Origin: a bacterium
GTDB lineage: Bacteria > Krumholzibacteriota > Krumholzibacteriia > LZORAL124-64-63
DNA length: 64,000 bases
Reading direction: 5' to 3'
Assembly: GCA_024231905.1 (NCBI GenBank)
Contig: JAAEQC010000057.1
Coordinates: 1-64,000 of the forward strand
Shown here: positions 15,810-25,327 of the stretch, in pieces
How the letters are laid out: every line of letters begins with the position of its first letter
Position numbering within the stretch: the stretch's first letter is position 1
Translations under genes and position numbers: made by a program
The notes under the pieces: model-generated
Told to the model about the DNA's origin: nothing
What the model saw: only the letters and a program-made list of their open reading frames with translations
The model's database searches: none

Positions 15810-17804
15810 GTGCGCCACAGGCGGAAACCCCTGCTATCGGTCCTACTGGCCTTGATGGTCTGCGCCGCCCTTGCGGCCCCGGTCATGGCCGAGCCAGTAA
15901 CCCACAGTCATACCAATGTGGGCCTGCTAGGCGTGAATGTCACGAACCTTGGTTACATTGGCCACGCTTTCAGTAATCCGGGCCTTCCGTCAGCCGAGTA
16001 CCCATTGAATTCCAACGTAGAGCACGTCTACCGCGGAGGTCTCTGGGTGGGTGCCCGTACGCCTGACGGTTCGCTCCATGTCTCCACTGGCGCCCAGGAT
16101 GCCAACAATCTTGCGGCAGGAGATGAAATTCGCGAGTTTCGCGATTTCACGAAAGGCAGCCCGGAGGATCCGACTGGTATCTATCAGACGACGACTTGGT
16201 CCAACAATCAGAACAGTGACCACTTCCACCCCGATGCCCTGGCCACCCAACATATCAACCACTACTTCCACGACCTCTTCATTCTGGAATCGGGATCCCA
16301 CACCGCCCTGGGTATTCGCGTCCATTTGCGCACCCTGGCGTGGAGCATTCCCTACGCCGACGACTTCGTTATTCTCGACTACACGCTGGTAAACATCAGC
16401 GATGAGGACATGAGCGATGTTTACCTGGGCTTCTGGTGCGATACCACCGTGGGCAACACGGAGAACACGGACCCCTACGACCCCCAGGCCCCCGTGGGCT
16501 GGAACTTCTACGACGACATGAACGGCGGCTGGGGCCCAGCGGGCCAGGTGCCGACCCACGCCGCGCCCGGCGACGACAACATCTGGATGGCCTACGAGCA
16601 CGACGCCGACGGGGACGAGGGGCTGGCCACCAGCTGGATCGGCTACCGCCTGCTGGGCACGAACCGGGAGGCGCAGCCGGAAGAGGGCACGCGGCCGGTG
16701 TCCTACAACGCCTGGAGCTTCAAGAATCTGCCCGACGAGGACGACTGGTACATCCGTCCCGACGACCCGGACAGCATCCCGCAGATCGGCAAGTACCAGC
16801 TCATGAGCAACGGCCAGTTCGACGTGGGCGAGACCCAGGAAGTCGACTTCACCCGGCCGGGCAACTGGGTGTCCATCATCTCTACGGGGCCGTTCCCCCA
16901 CTGGGCCGCGGGCGACACCATGCGCATGTCCTGGGCCATCGTCGCCGGGCCCGATTCCCTCGGTCTGCTGGACAACTCGCGGGTGTCCCAGCTGGCCTAC
17001 GACAACGGATTCGAGATCCCTGGCGGTCCGCCGTCGCCGATTCTGGACTTCGCCTTCGCCGACGATTCGGTCATCATGCGCTGGGCACCCGGCGATTCCA
17101 TCGATGCCGCGGGCGACCCCCTGCTCGACGACAGTCCGCTCCGCTCGCCCGAGCACCACATTTCCAGCGCCACCGACAAGCCGGACTTCCAGGGCTACCG
17201 CGTCTACCGCTACCAGGGCCAGACCATCAGCCAGGATCCCTATTCCCTGTCCACGCTCATCGCCGAGTACGACAAGATCGACGGCATCGGCTTCGACGCG
17301 GGCCTGCCGCCGTTGAACGAGGACGGCCTGCGCGAGGTCGTCGACACGGATCTGCTGGACGGCTTCCCTTACTGGTACTCGGTGGTGTCCTTCAGCGCCC
17401 CGGACCTGGTGGAGGGGCTGCCCGAGTTCCAGAGCGGTTTCAACGAGAACGCCGAACTGGTCCATCCCGGGCCGGCGCCCGTCCGTCCCGGCGACCCGCG
17501 CAAGGTGGGCGTCTATCCGAACCCCTATCGGGCTGCGTCCCTCTTCGACAGCCGCGGCGGCGAACAGGAATTCGGCCGCCGCATCTGGTTCACGGGACTT
17601 CCGGCCCGTTGCAGTATCCAGGTCTTCACGGTGGCCGGCGATCTGGTGCAGACGCTGTTCCACGACGACCCCAACTCGGGCCAGGAACCCTGGGACCTGC
17701 TCACGGGGCACACCCGGGCCATCGCCTCGGGACTCTACGTCTATGCGGTGGAGGACCAGGACACGGGCGAGATCCAGCGCGGAAAACTGGTGATCATCAA
17801 ATGA
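15810..17804 (+). CDS. Secreted protein with FlgD-like C-terminal sorting tail
   Basis: 664 residues from GTG at 15810, which has GGAGGG at good spacing. A signal peptide (LLSVLLALMVCAALAAPVMA) precedes the mature start EPVTHSHTNVGLLGVNVTNL. The central part is rich in acidic, aromatic and Gly residues with no enzyme motif recognised (YRGGLWVGARTPDGSLHVS, FVILDYTLVNISDEDMSDVY). The last 95 residues (VGVYPNPYRAASLF ... IQVFTVAGDLVQTL ... SGLYVYAVEDQ ... KLVIIK) are a FlgD-like/type IX-style tail. It is the first gene of a five-gene overlapping operon with a TonB receptor and a PorV-like protein, so it is probably the exported or surface-displayed partner of that machinery (inference). Confidence 0.82.
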   Translation: MRHRRKPLLSVLLALMVCAALAAPVMAEPVTHSHTNVGLLGVNVTNLGYIGHAFSNPGLPSAEYPLNSNVEHVYRGGLWVGARTPDGSLHVSTGAQDANNLAAGDEIREFRDFTKGSPEDPTGIYQTTTWSNNQNSDHFHPDALATQHINHYFHDLFILESGSHTALGIRVHLRTLAWSIPYADDFVILDYTLVNISDEDMSDVYLGFWCDTTVGNTENTDPYDPQAPVGWNFYDDMNGGWGPAGQVPTHAAPGDDNIWMAYEHDADGDEGLATSWIGYRLLGTNREAQPEEGTRPVSYNAWSFKNLPDEDDWYIRPDDPDSIPQIGKYQLMSNGQFDVGETQEVDFTRPGNWVSIISTGPFPHWAAGDTMRMSWAIVAGPDSLGLLDNSRVSQLAYDNGFEIPGGPPSPILDFAFADDSVIMRWAPGDSIDAAGDPLLDDSPLRSPEHHISSATDKPDFQGYRVYRYQGQTISQDPYSLSTLIAEYDKIDGIGFDAGLPPLNEDGLREVVDTDLLDGFPYWYSVVSFSAPDLVEGLPEFQSGFNENAELVHPGPAPVRPGDPRKVGVYPNPYRAASLFDSRGGEQEFGRRIWFTGLPARCSIQVFTVAGDLVQTLFHDDPNSGQEPWDLLTGHTRAIASGLYVYAVEDQDTGEIQRGKLVIIK

Positions 17805-19411
17805 GCCAACGTCGCGAATCCCAACGCCTCGCCACCCGCGGTTTCACCCTCCTGGCCGCGGTCCTGGCCTGCGGCATGGTGGGCTTGGCCGCGTGGACGG
17901 CCGGCTGTTCCCGCAACGAACCCTTCGACCCGGAATCGGTGGCCAATGCGGTGCCGGTCGCTACGATCTTCGTCCAGACCCCGGGTCCGGACACCGAACT
18001 CAATCCCACCAGCTACTACGAGCGTCGTTTCAGCTGGTCCGGCAGCGACCGCGACGGCTGGATCCGCGAGTACTACGTGTCGATCCGCACCGACCGCGAT
18101 GTGCCCGCGCCGTGGGATACGACCCTGCGCACGGACACGACCCTCAGCTTCGCCCCCGACGTCGAGGGCAACGCCGAGGCGCTGATTATCGTGGCCTGCC
18201 GCGACGATCGCGGCGCCCTGAGCGACACGGTTTCACAACTCATCCCCATGCGCAACTTCCCGCCGGCGGTGAACTTCCAGTCGGACTACGAGCCGCTGAC
18301 GAACATGCAGCGCGAGATCGACAACAGCGGCGCCGAGCCCGATACGACGTTCTGGAACTGGGGACCCACGGGCTTCCGCTTCTTCGCCTTCGACCTGGAC
18401 GGCTCCGTCACCATGGACCCGTTCTTCCGTTACACCCTCATGGACTCCGAGCCCACGGTCACCTGGGCCCATGACGACCAGGACGCGGACCCGGAGACGG
18501 GCTGGGTGCAGGTGCCCTTCGTCTCCATCGACGAGTTCAAGACCTTCGACGTGCTGGTCAAGCGGGCGACGCCCGGCGACCGCACGCTGACGGTGGCGGT
18601 TGCTGACGAGGGAGGCGCAGAAACGCGCTTCACCTACAGCTGGGAAGTGCGGGCTCCCGCGGGTCCGGTGCTGTGGGTGGCAGACAACACTCCGTCCTTC
18701 GGCCAGACCTTCTGGGGTGAGGCCCTGGACGCCCACCTGGGCGCGGGCGGCTGGCAGACCTACGAGTTCCTCTACGGCTTCCCCGACAACGCCGGGGTGC
18801 TGCTGGCGACCATGCGCCTGTTCGACGCGGTGGTCTGGTCGGGGGGCTCGACGAGCCCCATGCTCCAGTCGGCTTCGGCCAACAACGGGGTCCTCTTCCA
18901 GTATGTGGCTCCTCTGGGCGACGAGGATCCGGGCCGCTTCATGCTGGCCACACCCAATCTCGTGGGCACGAGTTCCAGCCTGCAGCCGGCCTTCCGTCAG
19001 ACGGTGCTGGGCCTGACGTCCTCCCAGGATCCGCTCGACGTCATGGACGACATGAACGGTTCCCTCTGCCTGGCCCAGGACGGTTCGTTGCCGGATATGG
19101 CATGCAACAACCGATTCTCGCGTGCCTGGGGCCTGCTCGCCCTGGAGGATGCCGACGCCGAGGATCTGTACCGCCTGGAGCAGTGCGCCACCGATCCACG
19201 CTCGGGTGCACTGGACTGCCACGGCGCTTCGCGCGTCGTCGACCTCCAGAATCTGCCCTCTCCCCTGGTGGTTGTGCGGCAGCCGTCCACGGCCACTGCC
19301 CCCTTGGCCAACACCGTCGCCGCCTGCATCGACTTCGCCTACTTCGAGCGCGTGGACGCCATCGCGGCCGTGGCCGGTATCCTGGAACACCACCTGGGGG
19401 TGGCGCCTTGA
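17801..19411 (+). CDS. Putative lipoprotein, second gene of outer-membrane operon
   Basis: 536 residues. A hydrophobic signal ends in WTAGC, a plausible lipobox. Residues about 60-160 read like a fibronectin/Ig-type sandwich (RRFSWSGSDRDGWIREYYVS). Residues about 285-400 (VLWVADNTPSFGQTFWGEAL ... LFDAVVWSGGSTSPML) resemble the dynamic strand/loop pattern seen in the duplicated module of the protein at 9206-12058. No catalytic motif was recognised. It starts with ATGA overlapping the preceding stop and ends overlapping the TonB receptor start, so it is strictly co-translated with both. Confidence 0.78.
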   Translation: MSQRRESQRLATRGFTLLAAVLACGMVGLAAWTAGCSRNEPFDPESVANAVPVATIFVQTPGPDTELNPTSYYERRFSWSGSDRDGWIREYYVSIRTDRDVPAPWDTTLRTDTTLSFAPDVEGNAEALIIVACRDDRGALSDTVSQLIPMRNFPPAVNFQSDYEPLTNMQREIDNSGAEPDTTFWNWGPTGFRFFAFDLDGSVTMDPFFRYTLMDSEPTVTWAHDDQDADPETGWVQVPFVSIDEFKTFDVLVKRATPGDRTLTVAVADEGGAETRFTYSWEVRAPAGPVLWVADNTPSFGQTFWGEALDAHLGAGGWQTYEFLYGFPDNAGVLLATMRLFDAVVWSGGSTSPMLQSASANNGVLFQYVAPLGDEDPGRFMLATPNLVGTSSSLQPAFRQTVLGLTSSQDPLDVMDDMNGSLCLAQDGSLPDMACNNRFSRAWGLLALEDADAEDLYRLEQCATDPRSGALDCHGASRVVDLQNLPSPLVVVRQPSTATAPLANTVAACIDFAYFERVDAIAAVAGILEHHLGVAP

Positions 19412-22272
19412 GCCGCATGACCGCCCTCTTGCCGCTGTTGGTCTTGGCGGCGGCGTTGGCCCCTGCCCCGGCGGTGGCCCAGGCCCGGGCCCAGGCGACC
19501 CAGCCCATGGAGCCGGCCACCATCAAGGGCCGCATCTTCGACGACGAGTCGGGCGAGTCCATGCCCTACACCAACGTGTTCATTTCGGGCACGAACCTGG
19601 GCACCATGGCCTTCACCGACGGTTTCTATATCCTGCGCGGTCTGCGCCCGGGCACCTACACGGTGAAGGCCAGCTACATCTCCTACGGCGTGGGCAGCGA
19701 GACAGTCACCCTCGGACCGGGCGAGGTCGTGGACCTGGACTTCCACCTCGAGGTCCAGGCCATCATGGTCGAGCCCCTGGAGATCGCCGCCGAGCGCGCC
19801 CTGGTCGAGGTGGACCGCACGGGCAGCGCCCACTTCCTGTCCGCCCGCGAGATGGAAGCCATGCCCCTGGACCAGGTGGTGGACATGATCGCCCAGCAGC
19901 CGGGCGTCACCCTCCAGGACAACGAGATCCACATCCGGGGCGGCCGCGCGGACGACACCATGTTCGTGGTCGACGGCATGAACGTGAACGACCCCCTGGC
20001 CGGCGGCGGCTACGGCTACCAGATCGACCCCTCCATCATCAACGAGATCGAGGTCCTCACCGGCGGCTTCAACGCCGAGTACGGCCAGGCGGTCAGCGGC
20101 GTGGTCAAGGTGTCGACCAAGGAGGGTAATGACCGGGTCGAGGGGAAGGCGAGCTTCAAGCGGGACTATATCTTCAATCCCGTGCCCAAGAACGACGAGC
20201 GGGGCTGGCGCGACCTGACGAAGTACACCGAGCCCCAGAACATCGACATCGTAAAGATGTCCATGTCCGGCCCCGATCCCATCAGCGCCGGCCTCGACGC
20301 CCTCGGCCTGCACCTGCCCGGCCGGCAGTATTTCCTGGCCAGCGCGTCCATGGACATCCGCGACGGCTACCTGCCCATCTACAGCCGCCAGAATCGGCTG
20401 GAGTCGCCGTTCTACCAGGACGACATGTGGTCTCCGCGCCAGCAGAACGACTGGAACGGCCTGGCCAAGTGGACCTGGCACCTGACGCCGACCCACAAGC
20501 TGAACTTCAACTTCAGCCGCCAGGTGGCGGTCAGCCAGGGCTTCCGGCTGCCGGGGGAGGGTTACCCGCGCCCCTTCATGGACAACCTGGACAACTTCCT
20601 GGTCTACACCAACGAGAACATCCTCAGCCAGGTCTTCTACCGGCAGGTGCTGAGTGAGACGTCCTGGTTCGAGGTCACCCTCGGCCGCAACTTCAACCGC
20701 ATGCACGCCAACATCAACGGCAACGACGACTTCACGACTTACAACCTGATCAACACGGGCGGACAGACAGCTTCCGGCCAGGCCTACGGCGGCGCCGACC
20801 GCTGGCACGACCACTTCTCCGAGTCCTGGACCCTCAAGAGCACCTGGTCCTTCTCCGGCCTGGAGGGCAACGAGTTCAAGACGGGCATGGATCTCAGCAT
20901 GACGGAGATGCAGCTGGTGGACCTGCAGTCGGGTCTCGGCAGCCCGCCGCCGGGTAAGCTGGGCATCAAGGAGGACATCTTCCGGGCCCACCCCATCACC
21001 GGCGCCCTGTTCTTCCAGGACACCATGCGCTACCGCGGTCTCATCGTGAACGCGGGGCTGCGGTCGGATTTCTGGGCCCCCGGCCGCGAGGCCGAGCGGG
21101 TCATGGCCAATCCCGATGACTACCTCTTCATCTACGACGACATGGCTGCCGAGTTCGAGGACAACACGATCTCCGCCCTGGGCCGTCGTTGGAAGATGCG
21201 CCTGTCGCCGCGCGTGGGCGTGAGTTTCCCCGTCACCGAACGGGACAAGTTCTTCTTCAACTACGGCCACTTCAGCCAGTGGCCTCGCTTCGCCTACGTC
21301 TATCCGCAGCTCGAAGCCAAGACGGCGTCGGAGGTCCAGCTCCTGGGCAACCCCAACCTGGACCCCAAGGTCACCGTCGAGTACGAGACGGGCCTGCAAC
21401 ACGAGTTCGGCGGCCTCTGGAGCATGGGCATCACGTTTTTCAACAAGGACATCTACGACTACGCCAAGAGCGTCTCCCTGGGCGCGGTGGACATCGGCGC
21501 CGAGGACACGCCCGACCCAGACGACGTGGGCACCGTCACCATCGAGCCGGTCCGCTACTTCAACGGCGATTCGGCGCGCAGCCTGGGCGTCGAAGTGAGT
21601 GTCATCAAGCGCACCACCCGCTGGCTGAGCGGTTCTGCCAGCCTAGAATTCCAGCGGACCACCGGCACCAACAGCAAGGCCGACGAGGCCTACCTGCAGG
21701 CCGTCTACGACGAGGCCTACACACCCACCGCCAGTATCGGCGGTTTGAAGCGCAGCCCCCTGGTGTGGGACAAGCCCTGGACCGTGAGCCTGAACCTGGA
21801 CTTCTCCGTCTCCGAGGACGACCGCCCCCACCTCCTCGGCTGGCGCCTGCCGCCCAACTGGAGCGCCAACCTGCTGGCCAGGGCCGAGGCCGGGCAACGC
21901 TACACGCCCCGCACGTACAACGGCTGGAAGGACTACGAGTACGGCGACTACAACAGCGCCACCGGAGCCTGGAAGAGCACGGTGAACCTCCGCCTGAACA
22001 AGTTCTGGAAGGTGGGGGACCGCCAGCGGATCACCATGTACGTCGAGTTACGCAACCTCCTCAACCACAAGAACTTCCGACGCGTGAATCCCTGGACGGG
22101 CGAGGGCTATGCGGTGGGCGACTACAATCCGTCGTGGGCGGAGAAGTGGGGCGACAACGAGGCTCAGACGCCGGCCGATACCGACAGCGAGAATTACGCC
22201 CGGGGCGTGGTGGATCCCAGTTACATCGAGAACCCGCGGGCGATCCTCTGGGGGGTGAGCTACTCATGGTAG
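19408..22272 (+). CDS. TonB-dependent receptor with carboxypeptidase-regulatory-like N-domain
   Basis: 954 residues from TTG at 19408; ATG at 19417 is the alternative. TTG is favoured by GGGGGTGG at correct spacing, by the TTGA overlap with the upstream stop, and because it supplies the arginine of the signal peptide. Residues about 30-115 are a CarboxypepD_reg-like beta-sandwich (IKGRIFDDESGESMPYTNVF, GTMAFTDGFYILRGLRPGTY). The plug follows (MIAQQPGVTLQDNEIHIRGG, RADDTMFVVDGMNVNDPLAG, FNAEYGQAVSGVVKVSTKEG), then a long barrel ending in aromatic YSW. This SusC/RagA-like layout is common in FCB bacteria. The transported substrate is unknown. Confidence 0.9.
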   Translation: MSRMTALLPLLVLAAALAPAPAVAQARAQATQPMEPATIKGRIFDDESGESMPYTNVFISGTNLGTMAFTDGFYILRGLRPGTYTVKASYISYGVGSETVTLGPGEVVDLDFHLEVQAIMVEPLEIAAERALVEVDRTGSAHFLSAREMEAMPLDQVVDMIAQQPGVTLQDNEIHIRGGRADDTMFVVDGMNVNDPLAGGGYGYQIDPSIINEIEVLTGGFNAEYGQAVSGVVKVSTKEGNDRVEGKASFKRDYIFNPVPKNDERGWRDLTKYTEPQNIDIVKMSMSGPDPISAGLDALGLHLPGRQYFLASASMDIRDGYLPIYSRQNRLESPFYQDDMWSPRQQNDWNGLAKWTWHLTPTHKLNFNFSRQVAVSQGFRLPGEGYPRPFMDNLDNFLVYTNENILSQVFYRQVLSETSWFEVTLGRNFNRMHANINGNDDFTTYNLINTGGQTASGQAYGGADRWHDHFSESWTLKSTWSFSGLEGNEFKTGMDLSMTEMQLVDLQSGLGSPPPGKLGIKEDIFRAHPITGALFFQDTMRYRGLIVNAGLRSDFWAPGREAERVMANPDDYLFIYDDMAAEFEDNTISALGRRWKMRLSPRVGVSFPVTERDKFFFNYGHFSQWPRFAYVYPQLEAKTASEVQLLGNPNLDPKVTVEYETGLQHEFGGLWSMGITFFNKDIYDYAKSVSLGAVDIGAEDTPDPDDVGTVTIEPVRYFNGDSARSLGVEVSVIKRTTRWLSGSASLEFQRTTGTNSKADEAYLQAVYDEAYTPTASIGGLKRSPLVWDKPWTVSLNLDFSVSEDDRPHLLGWRLPPNWSANLLARAEAGQRYTPRTYNGWKDYEYGDYNSATGAWKSTVNLRLNKFWKVGDRQRITMYVELRNLLNHKNFRRVNPWTGEGYAVGDYNPSWAEKWGDNEAQTPADTDSENYARGVVDPSYIENPRAILWGVSYSW

Positions 22273-23321
22273 GCGGCTCCACACGGCGGATTCTCGGCGC
22301 CCTGGTCCTGGCGGCTGTCCTGGGGGCGACGCCGGCTGCCGCGGGCGATCTCATCCGGCTCTTCGGCGAGGAGAATGCGGGTACGGCGGGTGCCCAGTTC
22401 CTGCGGGTCCCGGCCGGCGCACGGGCCGTGGCCCTGGGCAAGGCCTACGTGGCCGTGGCCACCGACGGAGTGGCGCCCATGTGGAATCCGGCGGGCATCA
22501 TGCGAACCCCCGGCCGCAAGAACTTCTTCGCCGGCCACACGGAATACACGGCCGGCATCGACCTGCACCACCTGGCCTTCCACGTGCGCGGCCAGAACTT
22601 CGGCTATGCCATCACGGCGGGTATCCTGCGGTCGGGAGACATCCTCAGGACCACCGAGTTGCACCAGCAGGGCACCGGGCAGTTTTTCCACGCAAACCAG
22701 TTCTTCGTGGGCGCGAGCCTGGCCCGGGCCATGACCGATCGCTTCTCCCTGGGCGGCACGGTCAAGTTCTATCAGGAGAACCTGGACGAGTACCGCATCA
22801 ACGCCTTGCTGGCCGACCTGGGTATCCTCTACTACGTGGGCCTGGGCGATCTGCGCATCGGCTTCGCGGTACGCAACTTCGGCGGGGACCTGAAACCGGG
22901 CGGCTCGCCGCCGGCCCTGGCCGACGGCTATCAGCCGACCGGGGAATTCCAGAGTTTCCCGGCGCCTACCGTGGGCACCTTCGGCACGGCCCGCACCTGG
23001 CAGCTCACGCGCCGGCTCGACCTGCTGACCACCGCCGACTTCAACCATCCCTCGGACAACAACGAGAGCTTCCGCATGGGCACGGAGCTGGGACTGAACC
23101 GCATGCTCTTCCTGCGCGGCGGCTACGAGACGAGCCGGGACGAAGGCGGTCTGGCCGCGGGCTTCGGCCTGCAGCTCAAGCGGAAGCAGTTCCTGCTGCG
23201 CATCGATTACGCCTACAGCGACATGGGCACCTTCGGGGTCGTCCACCACGTGTCGGTGGACCTGTCGCCCCTAGTGCGGCGCAAGGCTCCGGACGCCTGG
23301 CGCAGGAAGGGGCGGCCATGA
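22266..23321 (+). CDS. PorV/PorQ-like outer-membrane beta-barrel protein
   Basis: 351 residues with a signal peptide (ILGALVLAAVLGATPAAAG). The mature N-terminus GTAGAQFLRVPAGARAVALG, followed by AYVAVATDGVAPMWNPAGIM, is the hallmark of the PorV/UPF0164 family. These are FadL-like barrels that in type IX secretion shuttle cargo at the outer membrane. Later strands (GYAITAGILRSGDI, GGTVKFYQENLDEY, RIGFAVRNFGG, IDYAYSDMGTFGVVHHVSV) fit a 14-stranded barrel. It overlaps the TonB receptor by 7 bases. Its presence next to a FlgD-tailed protein supports a secretion-linked role (inference). Confidence 0.83.
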   Translation: MVGGSTRRILGALVLAAVLGATPAAAGDLIRLFGEENAGTAGAQFLRVPAGARAVALGKAYVAVATDGVAPMWNPAGIMRTPGRKNFFAGHTEYTAGIDLHHLAFHVRGQNFGYAITAGILRSGDILRTTELHQQGTGQFFHANQFFVGASLARAMTDRFSLGGTVKFYQENLDEYRINALLADLGILYYVGLGDLRIGFAVRNFGGDLKPGGSPPALADGYQPTGEFQSFPAPTVGTFGTARTWQLTRRLDLLTTADFNHPSDNNESFRMGTELGLNRMLFLRGGYETSRDEGGLAAGFGLQLKRKQFLLRIDYAYSDMGTFGVVHHVSVDLSPLVRRKAPDAWRRKGRP

Positions 23322-24466
23322 GCACCGCCCTGCGCCGACTCGCGTTGCCCGCCGTCCTGGCCGGGCTCGTCCTGGTGGCGGCCGCCGGCTGCGGCGAAAA
23401 GATCAGTATCCCCGAGCCCTCGGGCCTGTACTCGGTGAGCGGATACCTGCTCCAGGGAACCTACGATCTGCCCAATCCCCGGCGGGTCGCTGTCCGCAGC
23501 GGCGTGCTCTACGCCATCGGCGGCGAGGGGCTCAGCCGGCGCAACCTGGAATTCGAGGAGCGGGGCGGCACCGTGCCTCTGGGCGATCCTACGGCCCTCT
23601 GTCTGGAGGACAGCCTGGTGTTCGTCTGGGACGATGATGCCGAGCGGCTGCACTGGTACCTGGCCCGGGACCTGACCCCGCTGGGCCAGGCCGAACTGCC
23701 GGGCAACGGCCGGGTGACGGCCATGGCCACCAGCACGGCGGGCATCGAGCAGGTCCCCGGGGCGGGCACGTACCTCTACATGTCCGTGCCGGATTCCGGG
23801 GTCATCCGCCGCTTCGCCTTCCACGAGTACTCGGGACCGGAGGCCCACGGGATCCTGGCCTCCAGCGCGGGGCAGGGGGCCCGCTTCGTCCATGTGGCCG
23901 GGGGCATGGCCGTGGACAGCGACGACAGTCTCCTGGTTTGCGACGCGGATCCGGACCGCAACTGGGTCATCCGCTTCAACGCCACGCCCGACGTCCTCGA
24001 CGTTGCCACCGCGCCCGGTGAGCCGGATCCCCTGCGCGGCCGCGCCGCCCGCTTCCGGGCCCCGGCATGCGAACCACCGGCGGCGGACGAGTACGTGCTC
24101 GGCAATGCCCAGGGCTGTGACGACGCGCCGTGGGTCCCGGGTCCGAGCGACTTCGAGGGCCACTTCGACCGGGCGCTGGACGTGACGGTGGACGGCAGCG
24201 GCCGCATCTTCGTGGCCGACACGGGCAACGACCGCGTCCAGATCTTCACGCCGGACGGCCACTTCGATTTCCTCTTCGGCAAGACCAACACTTCGCCGGG
24301 GCCGGTCTCCATCGCCGTGTCGGACGAGAGGTACGGCGCGGGCGAGAACGACGTGGACTACGCCGCCTGGGTCTTCCTCGTGATCCCCGGTACCGACGAG
24401 GTGCGCCGGTTCATTTCCAACGAGCACTATTTCCGGGTGACCCAGCAGCCTCCGCCGGCCGAATAG
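23318..24466 (+). CDS. NHL-repeat lipoprotein
   Basis: 382 residues. The signal peptide ends in a lipobox (VAAAGCGEK). The rest contains NHL/SMP-30-like beta-propeller repeats (RRVAVRSGVLYAIGG, HVAGGMAVDSDDSLLVCDAD, ALDVTVDGSGRIFVADTGND RVQIFTPDGHF), typical of extracytoplasmic ligand-binding propellers. It is the last gene of the operon, overlapping the PorV-like gene as ATGA. Its role is probably as a surface or periplasmic binding partner of the complex; no enzyme activity is visible. Confidence 0.8.
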   Translation: MSTALRRLALPAVLAGLVLVAAAGCGEKISIPEPSGLYSVSGYLLQGTYDLPNPRRVAVRSGVLYAIGGEGLSRRNLEFEERGGTVPLGDPTALCLEDSLVFVWDDDAERLHWYLARDLTPLGQAELPGNGRVTAMATSTAGIEQVPGAGTYLYMSVPDSGVIRRFAFHEYSGPEAHGILASSAGQGARFVHVAGGMAVDSDDSLLVCDADPDRNWVIRFNATPDVLDVATAPGEPDPLRGRAARFRAPACEPPAADEYVLGNAQGCDDAPWVPGPSDFEGHFDRALDVTVDGSGRIFVADTGNDRVQIFTPDGHFDFLFGKTNTSPGPVSIAVSDERYGAGENDVDYAAWVFLVIPGTDEVRRFISNEHYFRVTQQPPPAE

Positions 24467-24544
24467 TGGCGCCGAAGAGTCCCGCCCCTTGCCACCAGGC
24501 CCCCGTTGCGGCATGATTCCCGTCCCCCGTCCAAGGAGAACACC

Positions 24545-25327
24545 ATGCTAGGGGCCATTGCCGGCGACATCATCGGGTCGCCCCACGAATTCGAGTCCAT
24601 GAAGTCGACGGACTTCCCGCTGTACGTCGCGGCGAGCCGTTTCACCGACGACACGGTGCTCACGGCGGCGACGGCCTTCTCGCTCATGACCGACGGAGAC
24701 TACGCCGCCAACTACCGGCTCTTCGGCCGTCTCTATCCCCTGGCCGGCTACGGCAGCAGGTTCGACCAGTGGCTGAAGGGTGAGGACACGACGCCCTACG
24801 GCAGCTACGGCAACGGATCGGCCATGCGGGTGAGCCCCGTGGGATTCGCCCTGGACGACGAGAACGAGGTGCTGGCCGAGGCCGAGCGCTCGGCGGCGGT
24901 CACCCACGACCATCCGGAAGGGATCAAGGGGGCCCAGGCCGTAGCCCTGGCCGTATTCCTGGCCCGCCGGGGCGCCGACGCCGAGACCCTGCGCGGGGAA
25001 TTGACCTCACGCTTCGGCTACGACCTGGCCCGCACGCCCGAAGGGATTCGGCCCGGCTACGTTTTCGACGAGACCTGCCAGGGCTCGGTCCCGGAGGCAT
25101 TGATCTGCGCCCTGGTCGGCGACGACTGGGAACGCTGCGTGCGTCTGGCCGTTTCCCTGGGCGGGGACGCCGACACCCTGGCCTGCATGGCGGGCGCCGT
25201 GGCCCAGGCCCGCTTCGGCGGCGTGCCGAAAGAAGTGGATACGCAGGCGCAGGCCCTGTTGCCGGCGCACCTACTGGACATCGTGAAGGATTTCGAAGCG
25301 CGTTATGGAGGTGACCATGCGTGCTGA
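24545..25327 (+). CDS. ADP-ribosylglycohydrolase family protein
   Basis: 260 residues. ATG at 24545 follows AAGGAG. Motifs of the ADP-ribosyl-hydrolase (DraG/ARH) fold are clear: LGAIAGDIIGSPHE, SRFTDDTVLTAA with the metal-binding Thr-Asp-Asp, YGNGSAMRVSP, and VSLGGDADTLACMAG. Members remove ADP-ribose from proteins or hydrolyse related nucleotides using two magnesium ions. It overlaps the deoxynucleoside kinase gene by 11 bases and heads a purine salvage operon, so a role on free ADP-ribose-type metabolites is possible (inference). Confidence 0.88.
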   Translation: MLGAIAGDIIGSPHEFESMKSTDFPLYVAASRFTDDTVLTAATAFSLMTDGDYAANYRLFGRLYPLAGYGSRFDQWLKGEDTTPYGSYGNGSAMRVSPVGFALDDENEVLAEAERSAAVTHDHPEGIKGAQAVALAVFLARRGADAETLRGELTSRFGYDLARTPEGIRPGYVFDETCQGSVPEALICALVGDDWERCVRLAVSLGGDADTLACMAGAVAQARFGGVPKEVDTQAQALLPAHLLDIVKDFEARYGGDHAC

